Notes under the pieces: model-generated | Told to the model about the DNA's origin: nothing | The model's input: only the letters and a program-made list of their open reading frames with translations | The model's database searches: none | Shown here: one piece after another, positions 45,883-55,251 of the stretch | How the letters are laid out: every line of letters starts with the position of its first letter | Position numbering within the stretch: position 1 is the first letter of the stretch | Made by a program: the position numbers and the translations under genes | Source of the DNA: Mycobacterium sp. 852002-51971_SCH5477799-a | GTDB lineage: Bacteria > Actinomycetota > Actinomycetes > Mycobacteriales > Mycobacteriaceae | Length of the DNA stretch: 64,000 bases | Direction: 5' to 3' | Assembly (NCBI RefSeq): GCF_001667145.1 | Contig: NZ_LZIF01000082.1 | Coordinates: forward strand, 62,001-126,000

Positions 45883-47454
45883 ATGATCCGGTTCCCCCGG
45901 ACGCCACGTCCGCCGCTGCGACCGCCGTTGCGCGCAACGCCCTCCTTGTCACTGCGATGGCGGGTGATGCTGCTGGCGATGTCGATGGTCGCCATGGTCG
46001 TGGTGTTGATGGCCTTCGCCGTCTACGCCGTGATTTCGGCGGCGCTGTACAGCGACATCGACAACCAGCTGCAAAGCCGTGCGCAACTGCTGATCGCCAG
46101 CGGCTCGCTGGCCGCCGACCCGGGCAAGGCCATCGAAGGCACCGCCTATTCCGACGTCAACGCGATGCTGGTGAACCCGGGCCACGCGATCTACACCGCT
46201 CAGCAGCCGGGCCAGACCCTGCCGGTCGGCGCACCGGAAAAAGCGGTCATCCACGGTGATTTGTTCATGTCGCGGCGCACCGCCGGTGATCAGCGAATCC
46301 TGGCCGTACACTTGCAGAACGGCACGTCGCTGCTGATCTCCAAGAGCCTCAAGCCGACGGAAGCGGTGATGAACAGGCTGCGCTGGGTGCTGCTGATCGT
46401 CGGGGGTGTGGGTGTGGCGGTCGCCGCGGTGGCGGGCGGCATGGTCACCAGGGCCGGGCTGCGCCCGGTGGCACGCTTGACCGAAGCGGCCGAGCGGGTG
46501 GCGCGCACCGACGATCTGAGACCCATCCCCGTTTTCGGTAGTGACGAATTGGCCAGGCTTACCGAGTCGTTCAACCTGATGCTGCGTGCGCTCGCCGAGT
46601 CCCGGGAGCGGCAGGCGCGGCTGGTCACCGACGCCGGGCATGAACTGCGCACCCCGCTGACGTCGCTGCGAACCAACGTCGAGCTGCTGATGGCGGCGAT
46701 GGAACCGGGGGCGCCGCGCCTACCCGAGCAGGAGATGGTCGATCTGCGCGCAGATGTCGTCGCGCAGATCGAGGAATTGTCAACGCTGGTAGGCGATTTG
46801 GTGGACCTCACCCGTGACGACGCCGGCCAGGTGGTGCACGAGCCCGTCGACATGTCCGAGGTCCTCGATCGCAGCCTGGAGCGAGTCAGGCGGCGGCGCA
46901 ACGACATTCACTTCGACGTCGACGTGACGTCGTGGCAGATGTACGGCGACACCGCCGGCCTGTCGCGGGCGGTCCTGAACCTGCTGGACAACGCGGCCAA
47001 GTGGAGTCCGCCCGGCGGCCACGTCGGTGTCACGATGCGCCAGCTCGACCCGTCGCATGCGGAGCTGGTGATCGCCGACCACGGACCCGGTATCCCGCCG
47101 CAGGAGCGCCGCCTGGTGTTCGAGCGGTTTTACCGCTCGACGACGGCACGCGCCATGCCGGGTTCGGGCCTCGGGCTGGCGATCGTGAAGAAGGTGGTGC
47201 TCAACCACGGGGGGCTGCTGCGCGTCGAGGACACCGTTCCCGGAGGTCAGCCCCCGGGCACGTCGTTCTATGTCCTGCTGCCCGGCCGGCCCTTGCGCGC
47301 CCCGACGCACGGCACGCCTGGCGCAGCTGGGCCGCGAACCGACCGGCTTGACGCCGCGACCGGCCACACTCGAGCGGTGGCCGACGATGACGTGAACTCT
47401 CGGGAATCAGCGAACGTTATCTCAGTGGACTCTCAGTCCGCGCGGGCAAGGTAG
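45883..47454 (+). CDS. mprB: Sensor histidine kinase MprB
   Basis: 523 aa membrane kinase partnered with MprA. First membrane helix at about 26-50 (RVMLLAMSMVAMVVVLMAFAVYAV), periplasmic sensor of about 110 residues, second helix near 165-190, HAMP, then His253 in DAGHELRTPLTSL and the ATPase domain with NLLDNAAKW and GSGLGLAIVK. I use the ATG at 45883; the N-terminus MIRFPRTPRPPLRPPLR is longer and more Pro/Arg-rich than in H37Rv and has a weak ribosome site, so the exact start is uncertain. An MprA box for pepD lies in its last codons. Confidence 0.94.
   Translation: MIRFPRTPRPPLRPPLRATPSLSLRWRVMLLAMSMVAMVVVLMAFAVYAVISAALYSDIDNQLQSRAQLLIASGSLAADPGKAIEGTAYSDVNAMLVNPGHAIYTAQQPGQTLPVGAPEKAVIHGDLFMSRRTAGDQRILAVHLQNGTSLLISKSLKPTEAVMNRLRWVLLIVGGVGVAVAAVAGGMVTRAGLRPVARLTEAAERVARTDDLRPIPVFGSDELARLTESFNLMLRALAESRERQARLVTDAGHELRTPLTSLRTNVELLMAAMEPGAPRLPEQEMVDLRADVVAQIEELSTLVGDLVDLTRDDAGQVVHEPVDMSEVLDRSLERVRRRRNDIHFDVDVTSWQMYGDTAGLSRAVLNLLDNAAKWSPPGGHVGVTMRQLDPSHAELVIADHGPGIPPQERRLVFERFYRSTTARAMPGSGLGLAIVKKVVLNHGGLLRVEDTVPGGQPPGTSFYVLLPGRPLRAPTHGTPGAAGPRTDRLDAATGHTRAVADDDVNSRESANVISVDSQSARAR
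47420..47438. promoter_or_regulatory. MprA box upstream of pepD (within the 3' end of mprB)
   Basis: TCTCAGTG-GAC-TCTCAGTC repeats the 8-3-8 direct-repeat layout of the site before mprA. It lies 88 nt upstream of pepD and overlaps coding sequence of mprB, so pepD probably has its own MprA-controlled promoter. Confidence 0.78.
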
Positions 47455-47526
47455 GTCTGCGGCTACTGTTGGACCCAGCCGTCGACTTGCCGAAACACTG
47501 AGATAGAGGAAGAGCGACTTAGCGAC

Positions 47527-49044
47527 ATGACGAATGACCCGAGGTATTCGCCACCGCCGCAGCAGCCGGGATACCCTCCCGCGCCCAATCAGACTGCGCC
47601 AGTCCCCAGTCATGCGGGGTCCCCAGGTTATGCCCCGGGACAACAGCGGCCGTACAACCAGCAATACGACTGGCGCTACCGGTCGCAGCCCTCGTCGTCG
47701 CCGACGACACAGTTCCGTCCGCCCTACGAGCCCTTCAGCAACACCGGGCCGGGTCGGCTTCCCGGGGGAACCGGTGTAGGCCCGATGCCGGGAGGCACCG
47801 GCGCGGGCCCGATTCCCGGCATCCCGCCCGGCATGCATGTCCCGCCTGAACCTCAAAAGCGTTCTCGCGCAGGCTTGTTCGTCGTCGGCGCGCTGGCCAT
47901 CGCGGTGGTGTCGGCCGGCATCGGCGGAGCCGCGGCCACGGCCGTCGAGCTCGGCACGCACTCGACGGGGAACGGCGGCGGTCGGGTTATTGGGGCGGCG
48001 CCCAGTGTGCCGGCCGCGAACATGGCGCCCGGCAGCGTCGAACAGGTCGCCTCCAAAGTGGTGCCCAGCGTCGTGATGCTCGAGACCGACATAGGTCGGG
48101 CGTCCGAGGAGGGTTCTGGCATCGTCCTGTCCACCGACGGGCTCATACTGACCAATAACCACGTGATCGCCGCCGCCGCGGGACCGCCCAAGGGGCCCGG
48201 CGGCCCGCCCGGTGCTCCAATGCCCCCCGGCGGACCGAGTGGCCCCGGCGGCGCCGGTGCCGGTGCCGGCGCCCCGACGCCCAAGACGACGGTGACCTTC
48301 TCTGACGGTCGCACCGCATCGTTCACGGTCGTCGGCGCGGACCCCACTAGCGATATCGCCGTGATTCGTGTGCAGGGCATGTCCGGGCTCACGCCCATCT
48401 CGCTGGGTTCCTCGTCCGACCTTCGGGTCGGCCAGCCGGTCGTCGCGATCGGATCGCCGCTGGGTTTGTCGGGCACGGTGACCACCGGCATCGTCAGCGC
48501 GATGAACCGGCCGGTGTCCACCACCGGTGAGTCGGGCAACCAGAACACCGTGCTCGACGCGATCCAAACCGACGCCGCGATCAACCCCGGTAACTCAGGC
48601 GGCGCGCTGGTCAACATGAACGGCCAGCTGGTGGGCGTCAACTCGGCCATCGCCACCCTGGGCGGCGACTCGCCGGATGCCCAGAGCGGTTCGATCGGTC
48701 TGGGCTTCGCGATCCCGGTCGATCAGGCCAAGCGCATCGCCGACGAACTGATCGCCAGCGGCAAAGCCTCCCACGCCTCGCTCGGCGTGCAGGTGATGAG
48801 CGACAAGGGAACCCCCGGCGCCAAGGTCGTCGATGTCGTCCCGGGAGGTGCCGCGGCATCTGCGGGCGTCCCCAAGAACGTGGTCGTCACCAAGGTGGAC
48901 GACCGGCCGATCAACAGCGCCGACGCGTTGGTCGCGGCCGTGCGGTCCAGAGCACCCGGCGACAAGATCTCGCTGACGTTCCAGGACCCCGCTGGTGGCG
49001 GCAGCCGAACGTTGCCGGTCACCCTCGGAAAGGCGGATCAGTAG
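47527..49044 (+). CDS. pepD: HtrA-like serine protease PepD
   Basis: 505 aa envelope protease/chaperone working in the MprAB/SigE stress network. Residues 1-110 are a cytosolic Pro/Gly/Gln-rich tail, a single helix lies at about 115-140 (AGLFVVGALAIAVVSAGIGG), and the protease domain follows with His212 (TNNHVI), Asp276 (TSDIAVI) and Ser357 (GNSGGAL), then one PDZ domain at about 400-500. A Pro/Gly/Ala-rich loop of over 30 residues just after the catalytic His (PPKGPGGPPGAPMPPGGP...) is much longer than in H37Rv PepD (464 aa). ATG at 47527, with GAGGAAGAG about 13 nt upstream. Confidence 0.95.
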   Translation: MTNDPRYSPPPQQPGYPPAPNQTAPVPSHAGSPGYAPGQQRPYNQQYDWRYRSQPSSSPTTQFRPPYEPFSNTGPGRLPGGTGVGPMPGGTGAGPIPGIPPGMHVPPEPQKRSRAGLFVVGALAIAVVSAGIGGAAATAVELGTHSTGNGGGRVIGAAPSVPAANMAPGSVEQVASKVVPSVVMLETDIGRASEEGSGIVLSTDGLILTNNHVIAAAAGPPKGPGGPPGAPMPPGGPSGPGGAGAGAGAPTPKTTVTFSDGRTASFTVVGADPTSDIAVIRVQGMSGLTPISLGSSSDLRVGQPVVAIGSPLGLSGTVTTGIVSAMNRPVSTTGESGNQNTVLDAIQTDAAINPGNSGGALVNMNGQLVGVNSAIATLGGDSPDAQSGSIGLGFAIPVDQAKRIADELIASGKASHASLGVQVMSDKGTPGAKVVDVVPGGAAASAGVPKNVVVTKVDDRPINSADALVAAVRSRAPGDKISLTFQDPAGGGSRTLPVTLGKADQ

Positions 49045-49601
49045 TGAGACTGGACGAACCCTCGGCGCCCGGATTGTCTGAGCTCGGATATACGGTTGCA
49101 CCCATGGAAACGGGTGCGGAATTGGTGGTTGGCCGGGCTTTGGTTGTGGTGGTCGACGATCGCACCGCTCATGGGGACGAGGACCACAACGGTCCGCTGG
49201 TAACCGAACTGTTGACCGAGGCGGGATTTGTCGTCGACGGGGTGGTCGCGGTCGCCGCTGACGAGATCGAGATCCGCAACGCACTGAACACCGCGGTGAT
49301 CGGCGGGGTCGACCTGGTCGTCTCGGTCGGCGGGACGGGCGTCACTCCCCGCGACGTCACCCCTGAGGCCACCCGCGAGATCCTGGATCGCGAAATCCTC
49401 GGTATCGCAGAGGCAATCCGCGGCTCGGGCCTGTCGGCGGGGATCGTCGACGCCGGTCTGTCACGCGGTCTGGCCGGGGTGTCGGGCAGCACGCTGGTGG
49501 TCAACCTGGCCGGCTCCCGCTACGCGGTGCGCGACGGGATGGCGACGCTGAACCCGTTGGCGGCCCAGATCATCGGGCAGTTGTCGAGCCTGGAGATTTA
49601 A
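49044..49601 (+). CDS. moaB2: MoaB-like molybdopterin biosynthesis protein MoaB2
   Basis: 185 aa MogA/MoaB fold, expected to act in adenylylation of molybdopterin. Seen: VVGRALVVVVDDRTAHGDEDHNGP, DLVVSVGGTGVTPRDVTPEAT for MPT binding, and GSTLVVNLAGSRYAVRDGM. The GTG start shares one base with the pepD stop (TAGTG). The true start could be the ATG 20 codons further in, where family similarity begins. Confidence 0.92.
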   Translation: MRLDEPSAPGLSELGYTVAPMETGAELVVGRALVVVVDDRTAHGDEDHNGPLVTELLTEAGFVVDGVVAVAADEIEIRNALNTAVIGGVDLVVSVGGTGVTPRDVTPEATREILDREILGIAEAIRGSGLSAGIVDAGLSRGLAGVSGSTLVVNLAGSRYAVRDGMATLNPLAAQIIGQLSSLEI

Positions 49602-49641
49602 AGCTCGCCGCTTGGTGCACCCTGCCGGCGAGCCGACGCAG

Positions 49642-50100
49642 TTACTTCGATTCGGCTTCCGCGCGGGGCCCGTGCTCGGGTGGGGGCGTGGTGGTCACAC
49701 TCCCGTGCTTGCCCGGCGCGTCGCCGTTGGTCTGCGCGAGCAGGTCGCGGATCTCCTTGAGCAGGACGACCTGCGCGTCGTCCGCCGGCTCGACCTCACC
49801 GCGTTTGCGCAACGTGGTGTAGGGCAGCACGACCAGGAAGTAGACGACCGCCGCAATGATCACGAAGTTGATGGCGGCCGACAAGACATCGTTCAAATCG
49901 ATCGTCTGGCCGCCACCGATGCTGATCCGCAAGATGCCGAGATCGGACTTTTGGTTGACGCCGATCCGGTTGATCAACGGCTTGATGATGGCGTTGGTGA
50001 AAGTCGTGACGAGTGCAGTGAACGCGGTACCGATGACTACCGCGGTAGACAGGTCGATGATGTTGCCCCGGGAGAGAAACTCCTTGAACCCTTTGAGCAT
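49642..50100 (-). CDS. mscL: Large-conductance mechanosensitive channel
   Basis: Homopentameric osmotic-release channel of the plasma membrane. 152 aa. N-terminal amphipathic helix [19 protein letters not shown]1 [22 protein letters not shown]2 [20 protein letters not shown], and a charged C-terminal bundle with [13 protein letters not shown]. The ATG at 50100 gives the canonical N-terminus with AAAGG upstream; the open frame extends 18 codons further without support. Confidence 0.95.
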   Translation of the reverse strand: MLKGFKEFLSRGNIIDLSTAVVIGTAFTALVTTFTNAIIKPLINRIGVNQKSDLGILRISIGGGQTIDLNDVLSAAINFVIIAAVVYFLVVLPYTTLRKRGEVEPADDAQVVLLKEIRDLLAQTNGDAPGKHGSVTTTPPPEHGPRAEAESK

Positions 50101-50165
50101 TGAGACGCCTTTCTGGGACTGGACAGAATCCGCTGTCGGCTGGCGGACCAACAACGGCCAGGCAC

Positions 50166-50846
50166 TCAGTGCAGGGTGAGCGTCACGGTCTGGCCCAGCG
50201 CCGACCCCGCTACCGCGTTCGCCACACGAGCCGGCAGCGCAACTAACACTACGCGGTCGCTGTCGGCAGCTTGAATCTTTTCTTTGGCCGAGACGAGCAC
50301 CACCACCGCGTCGGTGGCCACCACCTTGGGGGTGGCGTGCGAGTTGTCCGGCGCGCTGGTGGCCGGAGCGGCCAGCACGTCGACCACGTCACCGACCCGG
50401 ACGAGGTCGATCAGGGCGCCATCGGCCAGATGCAGCGGCACGATCCGAGCGCCCGGGCCCGCCTTTGACCCGACTGCAGCCTCCGCCAACCGGCTTCCCA
50501 GCAACCGGACGTCGGTGATCACCTCGCCGCGTCGTGTCGGGCCGGCCAGCGTCGAACCCACCACCGTGCCCAGGTCGGCTCGCGCCCCGTCGGGAACCGT
50601 TGCAGTCAAACGCTTTTCGAGCCGAACGTCGGCGGGGGTCAGCCCGACACCGGGACGCAGGTCATGGTCGGCCACTACGACTTGTGCGTAGTCACCGGCG
50701 GGATTGGAGCGCAGCGTCGCGATTCCGGCCAGCACGACCAGCCCGCCCGCGGCGACTCGGCGTGCCAGCACGGTGCGAGTCCAGTCCGGGCGCAGCCACA
50801 GCGACAGCCGGCTCAATACGCTTGGGTTCAGCGATGATTCGCCCAC
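50166..50846 (-). CDS. SAF-domain (CpaB/RcpC-like) membrane-anchored protein (Rv0990c-like)
   Basis: 226 aa. A membrane segment at about 30-47 ([15 protein letters not shown]) is followed by a SAF domain ([43 protein letters not shown]), the fold of Flp-pilus assembly factor CpaB. No pilus genes are nearby, so the role is open. GTG start at 50846; ribosome site not evident. It lies 64 nt downstream of ruc in the same direction. Confidence 0.72.
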   Translation of the reverse strand: MGESSLNPSVLSRLSLWLRPDWTRTVLARRVAAGGLVVLAGIATLRSNPAGDYAQVVVADHDLRPGVGLTPADVRLEKRLTATVPDGARADLGTVVGSTLAGPTRRGEVITDVRLLGSRLAEAAVGSKAGPGARIVPLHLADGALIDLVRVGDVVDVLAAPATSAPDNSHATPKVVATDAVVVLVSAKEKIQAADSDRVVLVALPARVANAVAGSALGQTVTLTLH

Positions 50847-50910
50847 GCCGTAACGGTAAGCGCAACCGGGCGCCCGGGCTCGCGGCCGATAAGGCCGGTG
50901 TGGATAACCG

Positions 50911-51261
50911 TCAGTTGGTCGCGGCGGCCGTCGACGTTGTCGAGCTGCTGCTCGACTTGTCGCTCGAGCTGGAACTGGACTTCTCGCTCGAGCTCGACCC
51001 GGACTTTTCGCTAGATGCCGAGCTGTTCGATGCCGAGTCAGTCGACGAGGAGCCGTTGCTCGAACTCGACGGTTTCTTGCCCGACTCGCGGCTGTCGGTG
51101 CGGTAGAAGCCGCTGCCCTTGAACACCACGCCGACGGAGTTGAAGCGCTTGCGCAGCCGCCCGGAGCAGCGTTTGCACGTGGTCAGCGCGTCGTCGGTGA
51201 AGGCCTGCACGATATCGAAGCGATCGTCGCACTCGGTGCACTGATAGCTGTAAGTCGGCAC
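50911..51261 (-). CDS. ruc: FmdB-type zinc-ribbon redox chaperone Ruc (Rv0991c-like)
   Basis: 116 aa. N-terminal zinc ribbon with two CxxC motifs (CTEC and CKRC) in PTYSYQCTECDDRFDIVQ, and a C-terminal half made almost only of Ser, Lys, Thr and Ala, i.e. unstructured. H37Rv Rv0991c was described as a chaperone switched on by oxidation of the ribbon. GTG start at 51261 with GGAGG six bases upstream. A CIRCE element 29 nt upstream predicts HrcA control, matching the reported regulation. Confidence 0.9.
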   Translation of the reverse strand: MPTYSYQCTECDDRFDIVQAFTDDALTTCKRCSGRLRKRFNSVGVVFKGSGFYRTDSRESGKKPSSSSNGSSSTDSASNSSASSEKSGSSSSEKSSSSSSDKSSSSSTTSTAAATN

Positions 51262-51289
51262 AAAAACCTCCGGATGATCGCAAACCTGG

Positions 51290-51316
51290 TTAGCACTCTA
51301 GCGTCTCAAGTGCTAG
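51290..51316. promoter_or_regulatory. CIRCE element (HrcA operator) upstream of ruc
   Basis: TTAGCACTC, 9-nt spacer, AAGTGCTAG: the left arm is perfect and the right arm differs from GAGTGCTAA only at its two end bases. Placement 29 nt before the start codon is typical of a repressor site. Confidence 0.8.
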
Positions 51317-51349
51317 AACCGCCACGTGACATGTCTCATTCCCGATATG

Positions 51350-51949
51350 TCAGCGGCCGGCCAGATCGATCAATCCCCGGCGAGGCGTGAGCGCGTGGGT
51401 CATGGGGACGTCGTGCGGATCGGCCGGTAATTCGTCGAGCACTTCCGCGTCCCGAACGACCGCGATCAACGGCGCGTGCGGGTTCCGAGCTCCCAGAGAG
51501 CGGTCGTAGAAACCCCGGCCCCGGCCCAGCCGCACGCCGCGGCGGTCCACGGCCAGGGCCGGCACCAGCACCACACCGGCTTGCGCCAGGGCCGAGGCCG
51601 GCAGCCACGGCTGCGGCGGTTCGAGCAGCCCCCACCGCCCGGTGGTCAGGGTGCCGGGCCGGTATTCGCCCCAGGACAACGGCAGCGGCGTGTCGTCGGC
51701 GGCCGTGCGCGCGACCGGCAACAGGACCCGTCCGGTGCGGCGCAGCAACATGTCGAGCATCGCGATCGAGCCCGGCTCGGTGCCCACCGGCACGTAGGCG
51801 CAGACCGTGGCGCCGCTGGTCACAATGCTTTTCAGGGCTTCCAGCCGCTCGCACACCTGCTGCGCCTCGGCGACGCGAAGGTCGTCGGCAACCCGACGCC
51901 GGGCGGCGAGCAGCTGGTCGCGCAGCGCGGCCTTGCCGGTGGTCGCCAT
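51350..51949 (-). CDS. 5-formyltetrahydrofolate cyclo-ligase (Rv0992c-like)
   Basis: ATP-dependent conversion of 5-formyl-THF to 5,10-methenyl-THF in folate metabolism. 199 aa. Seen: KAALRDQLLAARRRV with the N-terminal Lys/Arg, VCAYVPVGTEPGSIAML, and the family signature LVPALAVDRRGVRLGRGRGFYDRSL. ATG at 51949; divergent from galU with 76 nt between. Confidence 0.93.
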   Translation of the reverse strand: MATTGKAALRDQLLAARRRVADDLRVAEAQQVCERLEALKSIVTSGATVCAYVPVGTEPGSIAMLDMLLRRTGRVLLPVARTAADDTPLPLSWGEYRPGTLTTGRWGLLEPPQPWLPASALAQAGVVLVPALAVDRRGVRLGRGRGFYDRSLGARNPHAPLIAVVRDAEVLDELPADPHDVPMTHALTPRRGLIDLAGR

Positions 51950-52025
51950 GCGTTAACCATGACAGCCAGGTCTTCGGACGCGCCACATCGACTCCGCAGT
52001 ACCGATGCGGGTTATCGTGTGAACA

Positions 52026-52937
52026 ATGTCAAGCCCAAACGTGGTGGTGCCACGCACTGCGGTGGTCCCCGCCGCGGGTCTCGGTACCCGCTTCTTGCCG
52101 GCGACCAAAACCGTGCCCAAGGAGCTGTTGCCGGTTGTCGATACCCCGGGCATAGAGCTGGTGGCTGCCGAGGCGGCCGAGGCCGGTGCCGAGCGGCTGG
52201 TGATCATCACCTCGGAGGGCAAGGACGGCGTCGTCGCGCACTTCGTTGAAGACCTGGTGCTGGAAAGCACCTTGGAGGAGCGCGGCAAGACGGCGATGCT
52301 CGACAAGGTCCGGCGCGCGCCGCAGCTGATCAAGGTCGAGTCCGTGGTGCAGAGCGAGCCGCTGGGCCTGGGGCACGCCATCGGCTGCGTGGAGCCGCGG
52401 CTGGCCGACGACGAGCACGCCATCGCCGTGCTGTTGCCCGACGACCTGGTGCTGCCCACCGGCGTGCTGGGGACCATGTCGAAAGTGCGGGCACACTACG
52501 GCGGCACGGTGTTGTGCGCTATCGAGGTAACGCCCGAAGAGGTAAGCGCCTACGGCGTTTTCGACGTCGAACCGATTGCCGACGACGGCAACCCGGACGT
52601 ACTCAAGGTCAACGGCATGGTTGAAAAGCCGAAGGCCGAAAACGCGCCGTCGCTGTTCGCCGCGGCCGGCCGATATGTGCTCGACCGCGCCATCTTCGAT
52701 GCCTTGCGCCGTATCGAGCGTGGGGCCGGCGGCGAAGTACAGCTCACCGACGGGATCGCGTTGCTGATCGAGGAGGGCCACCCGGTGCATGTGGTCGTGC
52801 ATCGCGGATCTCGACACGACTTGGGAAATCCTGGCGGCTACCTCAAGGCTGCGGTTGACTTTGCATTGGATCGTGACGACTACGGCCCGGATTTACGGCA
52901 GTGGTTGGTGGCGCGATTAGGCCTGGCCGAGCAATAG
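52026..52937 (+). CDS. galU: UTP-glucose-1-phosphate uridylyltransferase
   Basis: Makes UDP-glucose for polysaccharide and cell-wall precursors. 303 aa. Seen: TAVVPAAGLGTRFLPATKTVPKELLPV for UTP binding, GLGHAIGCVEPRL, VLLPDDLV with the metal Asp, and EKPKAENAPS with the catalytic Lys. ATG at 52026 with no clear ribosome site, so possibly leaderless. Confidence 0.97.
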   Translation: MSSPNVVVPRTAVVPAAGLGTRFLPATKTVPKELLPVVDTPGIELVAAEAAEAGAERLVIITSEGKDGVVAHFVEDLVLESTLEERGKTAMLDKVRRAPQLIKVESVVQSEPLGLGHAIGCVEPRLADDEHAIAVLLPDDLVLPTGVLGTMSKVRAHYGGTVLCAIEVTPEEVSAYGVFDVEPIADDGNPDVLKVNGMVEKPKAENAPSLFAAAGRYVLDRAIFDALRRIERGAGGEVQLTDGIALLIEEGHPVHVVVHRGSRHDLGNPGGYLKAAVDFALDRDDYGPDLRQWLVARLGLAEQ

Positions 52938-53062
52938 CCGGGCGGTAACCCGGCTGGCGGATGGCGGCGGCCGGCGGAACGCGTAGCGATCCCGGGCGGG
53001 ATGCCCCGCCTGCGCAGTGAGCGGGTCGCCCGATGCGGGGCTCGACGGCAGAGAGGCGCGCT

Positions 53063-54352
53063 GTGCGTTCGGTGGAAGAGCAGCAGGCCCGGATCACGGC
53101 GGCCGCGGTAGCCCCGCGGCCGATACGTGCGGCGATCGCCGAGGCGCAGGGACTGATGTGCGCCGAGGAAGTGGTGACCGAACGCCCGATGCCCGGGTTC
53201 GATCAGGCCGCGATCGATGGCTACGCGGTGCGCAGTGTCGACGTGCTCGGTGTGGGCGAGGTGGGCAGCGAAAGTCTGCCCGGTCCGTTCGACGACGCCG
53301 GCGAGGGCGACGGGCGCGAGGGCCTCGTGCTGCCCGTGATGGGCATCGTCGAGGCCGGTTCGCGCACCCCCAGCCGGTTACAGCCGCGTCAGGCCGTGCG
53401 CGTGCAGACCGGGGCCCCTTTGCCGACCCTGGCCGATGCGGTCCTGCCGTTGCGGTGGACGGATGGCGGAACGCAGCGGGTGCGGATTCTGCGGGGCGCC
53501 CCGTCGGGCGCCTACGTGCGCCGCGCCGGCGACGACGTGCAGCCCGGTGACGTGGCGGTGCGGTCCGGGACGGTGATCGGCGCGGCGCAAGTTGGGCTGC
53601 TCGCCGCGGTCGGTCGCGAACGGGTGCTGGTGCACCCGCGGCCCCGGGTGACGATCATGGCGCTGGGCGGTGAGCTGGTCGACATTTCGCGCACGCCCGG
53701 CAACGGGCAGGTCTACGACGTGAACTCCTACGCGCTGGCGGCCGCGGCGCGCGACGCGGGCGCAGAGGTCAACCGCGTGGGCATCGTTAGCGGCGGCCCT
53801 CGCGAGCTCCGCGAGATCGTCGAGGGCCAGATCAACCGCGCCGAGGTGATCGTCATCGCCGGTGCCGTCGGGGGTGCCGCGGCCGAGGCGGTGCGCCAGG
53901 TGCTCGCCGAGCTCGGCGAGTTAGAGGTCGTGCGGGTCGCCATGCATCCGGGATCCATCCAGGGTTTCGGGCAGCTGGGTCGCGAGGGCGTTCCGACGTT
54001 CCTGTTGCCGGCCAATCCGGTGAGCGCGCTCGTGGTTTTCGAGGTGATGGTCCGCCCGTTGATTCGGTTGTCGCTGGGCAAGCGTCAGCCGATGCGCCGG
54101 ATCGTGCAGGCGCGCACGCTGTCGCCCATCACTTCGGTGGCCGGGCGCAAGGGCTTCTTGCGCGGTCAGCTGATGCGCGACCAGGAAAGCGGCGAGTATC
54201 TGGTGCAGGCGCTCGGCGGCGGCCCGGGCGCGTCGTCGCACCTGTTGGCCACCCTGGCCGAAGCGAACTGTCTGGTCGTGGTGCCCAGCGGCGCCGAGCA
54301 GATTCGCACCGGCGAAATCGTCGACGTCGCCTTCCTGGCTCAGCGCGGCTGA
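53063..54352 (+). CDS. moeA1: MoeA-family molybdopterin molybdotransferase, gephyrin-like (MoeA1/Glp)
   Basis: 429 aa. MoeA fold: GFDQAAIDGYAVRS, PRQAVRVQTGAPLPTLADAVLPL, the MogA-like central domain, and FLLPANPVSALVVFEVMVRPLI. In H37Rv the counterpart is Rv0994; in Corynebacterium the homologous gephyrin-like protein Glp binds the membrane protein GlpR and helps organise division. The partner-like gene lies just beyond rimJ here, so a division role is plausible beside or instead of cofactor synthesis. GTG at 53063 with AGAGG upstream gives the known N-terminus (RSVEEQQARI). Confidence 0.93.
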   Translation: MRSVEEQQARITAAAVAPRPIRAAIAEAQGLMCAEEVVTERPMPGFDQAAIDGYAVRSVDVLGVGEVGSESLPGPFDDAGEGDGREGLVLPVMGIVEAGSRTPSRLQPRQAVRVQTGAPLPTLADAVLPLRWTDGGTQRVRILRGAPSGAYVRRAGDDVQPGDVAVRSGTVIGAAQVGLLAAVGRERVLVHPRPRVTIMALGGELVDISRTPGNGQVYDVNSYALAAAARDAGAEVNRVGIVSGGPRELREIVEGQINRAEVIVIAGAVGGAAAEAVRQVLAELGELEVVRVAMHPGSIQGFGQLGREGVPTFLLPANPVSALVVFEVMVRPLIRLSLGKRQPMRRIVQARTLSPITSVAGRKGFLRGQLMRDQESGEYLVQALGGGPGASSHLLATLAEANCLVVVPSGAEQIRTGEIVDVAFLAQRG

Positions 54353-54414
54353 GCGAAAAGACTGCACACCCGGTGAACCTGTTGCGCTCCAATTCCCGTC
54401 ATCCAGGTTGGCCC

Positions 54415-55026
54415 ATGAGCGTTGGGCCGCTTCGGGTTCCGGCCGGCGTTGTCCGGTTGCGGGCGGTGCGGCTGCGCGATGGCGCGCAGTGGAGCCGGAT
54501 CCGGCTGGCCGATCGTGCGCATCTGGAACCGTGGGAGCCCAGTTCCGAGGGCGATTGGACGACTCGCCATGCGGTGGCGGCGTGGCCGGCGTTGTGTTCT
54601 GGTCTGCGTGCCGAGGCGCGACAGGGGCGGATGCTGCCTTACGTCATCGAGCTCGACGGCCGGTTCTGCGGCCAGCTGACCATCGGCAACGTCACCCACG
54701 GCGCGTTGCGGTCGGCGTGGATCGGTTACTGGGTGTCGCGCTCGGCCACCGGAGGCGGCGTGGCCACCGCCGCCTTGGCGCTGGGTCTCGATCACTGTTT
54801 CGGCCCGGTGATGTTGCACAGGGTCGAGGCCACCGTGCGCCCGGAAAACGCCGCGAGCCGCGCCGTGCTGGCGAAAGTTGGCTTCCGTCAAGAGGGTCTG
54901 TTGCAGCGCTACCTGGAAGTGGACAGGGGGTGGCGGGATCATCTGCTGATGGCCATCACCGCCGAAGAGGTAAGCGGATCGGTGGCATCGACGCTGGTCC
55001 GCGCCGGTAACGCCAGCTGGGTATGA
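54415..55026 (+). CDS. rimJ: GNAT acetyltransferase RimJ-like (Rv0995-like)
   Basis: 203 aa. N-acetyltransferase of the RimJ/RimL group, probably acting on a protein N-terminus. Seen: VVRLRAVRLRDGAQWSRIR, the acetyl-CoA segment YWVSRSATGGGVATAALALGL, and RVEATVRPENAASRAVLAKVGFRQEG. I choose the ATG at 54415, which has AGG upstream and gives the H37Rv length; a GTG at 54373 would add 14 residues. It sits between the glp and glpR orthologues. Confidence 0.92.
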   Translation: MSVGPLRVPAGVVRLRAVRLRDGAQWSRIRLADRAHLEPWEPSSEGDWTTRHAVAAWPALCSGLRAEARQGRMLPYVIELDGRFCGQLTIGNVTHGALRSAWIGYWVSRSATGGGVATAALALGLDHCFGPVMLHRVEATVRPENAASRAVLAKVGFRQEGLLQRYLEVDRGWRDHLLMAITAEEVSGSVASTLVRAGNASWV

Positions 55027-55251
55027 CCCCGCGCAGATGCGAGGCCCGGGTTTCGTCGTCCGCTCCCGGGGGCTTCGGCGGAGGGCTAGGAGTCCAAATC
55101 GTTGACCTTCTGGGACTGGCGCGACACGAGTGACTCGTGGTGCTTGTGAGAGGCAAATTACAGGTGTGTAATTGTCCTGGTCAGTTGGACCCGGCCGCGT
55201 TGGCCACAGATGGGCTTCGCGGGGGACGGACACCGAAGAGAGCAGGTCATC

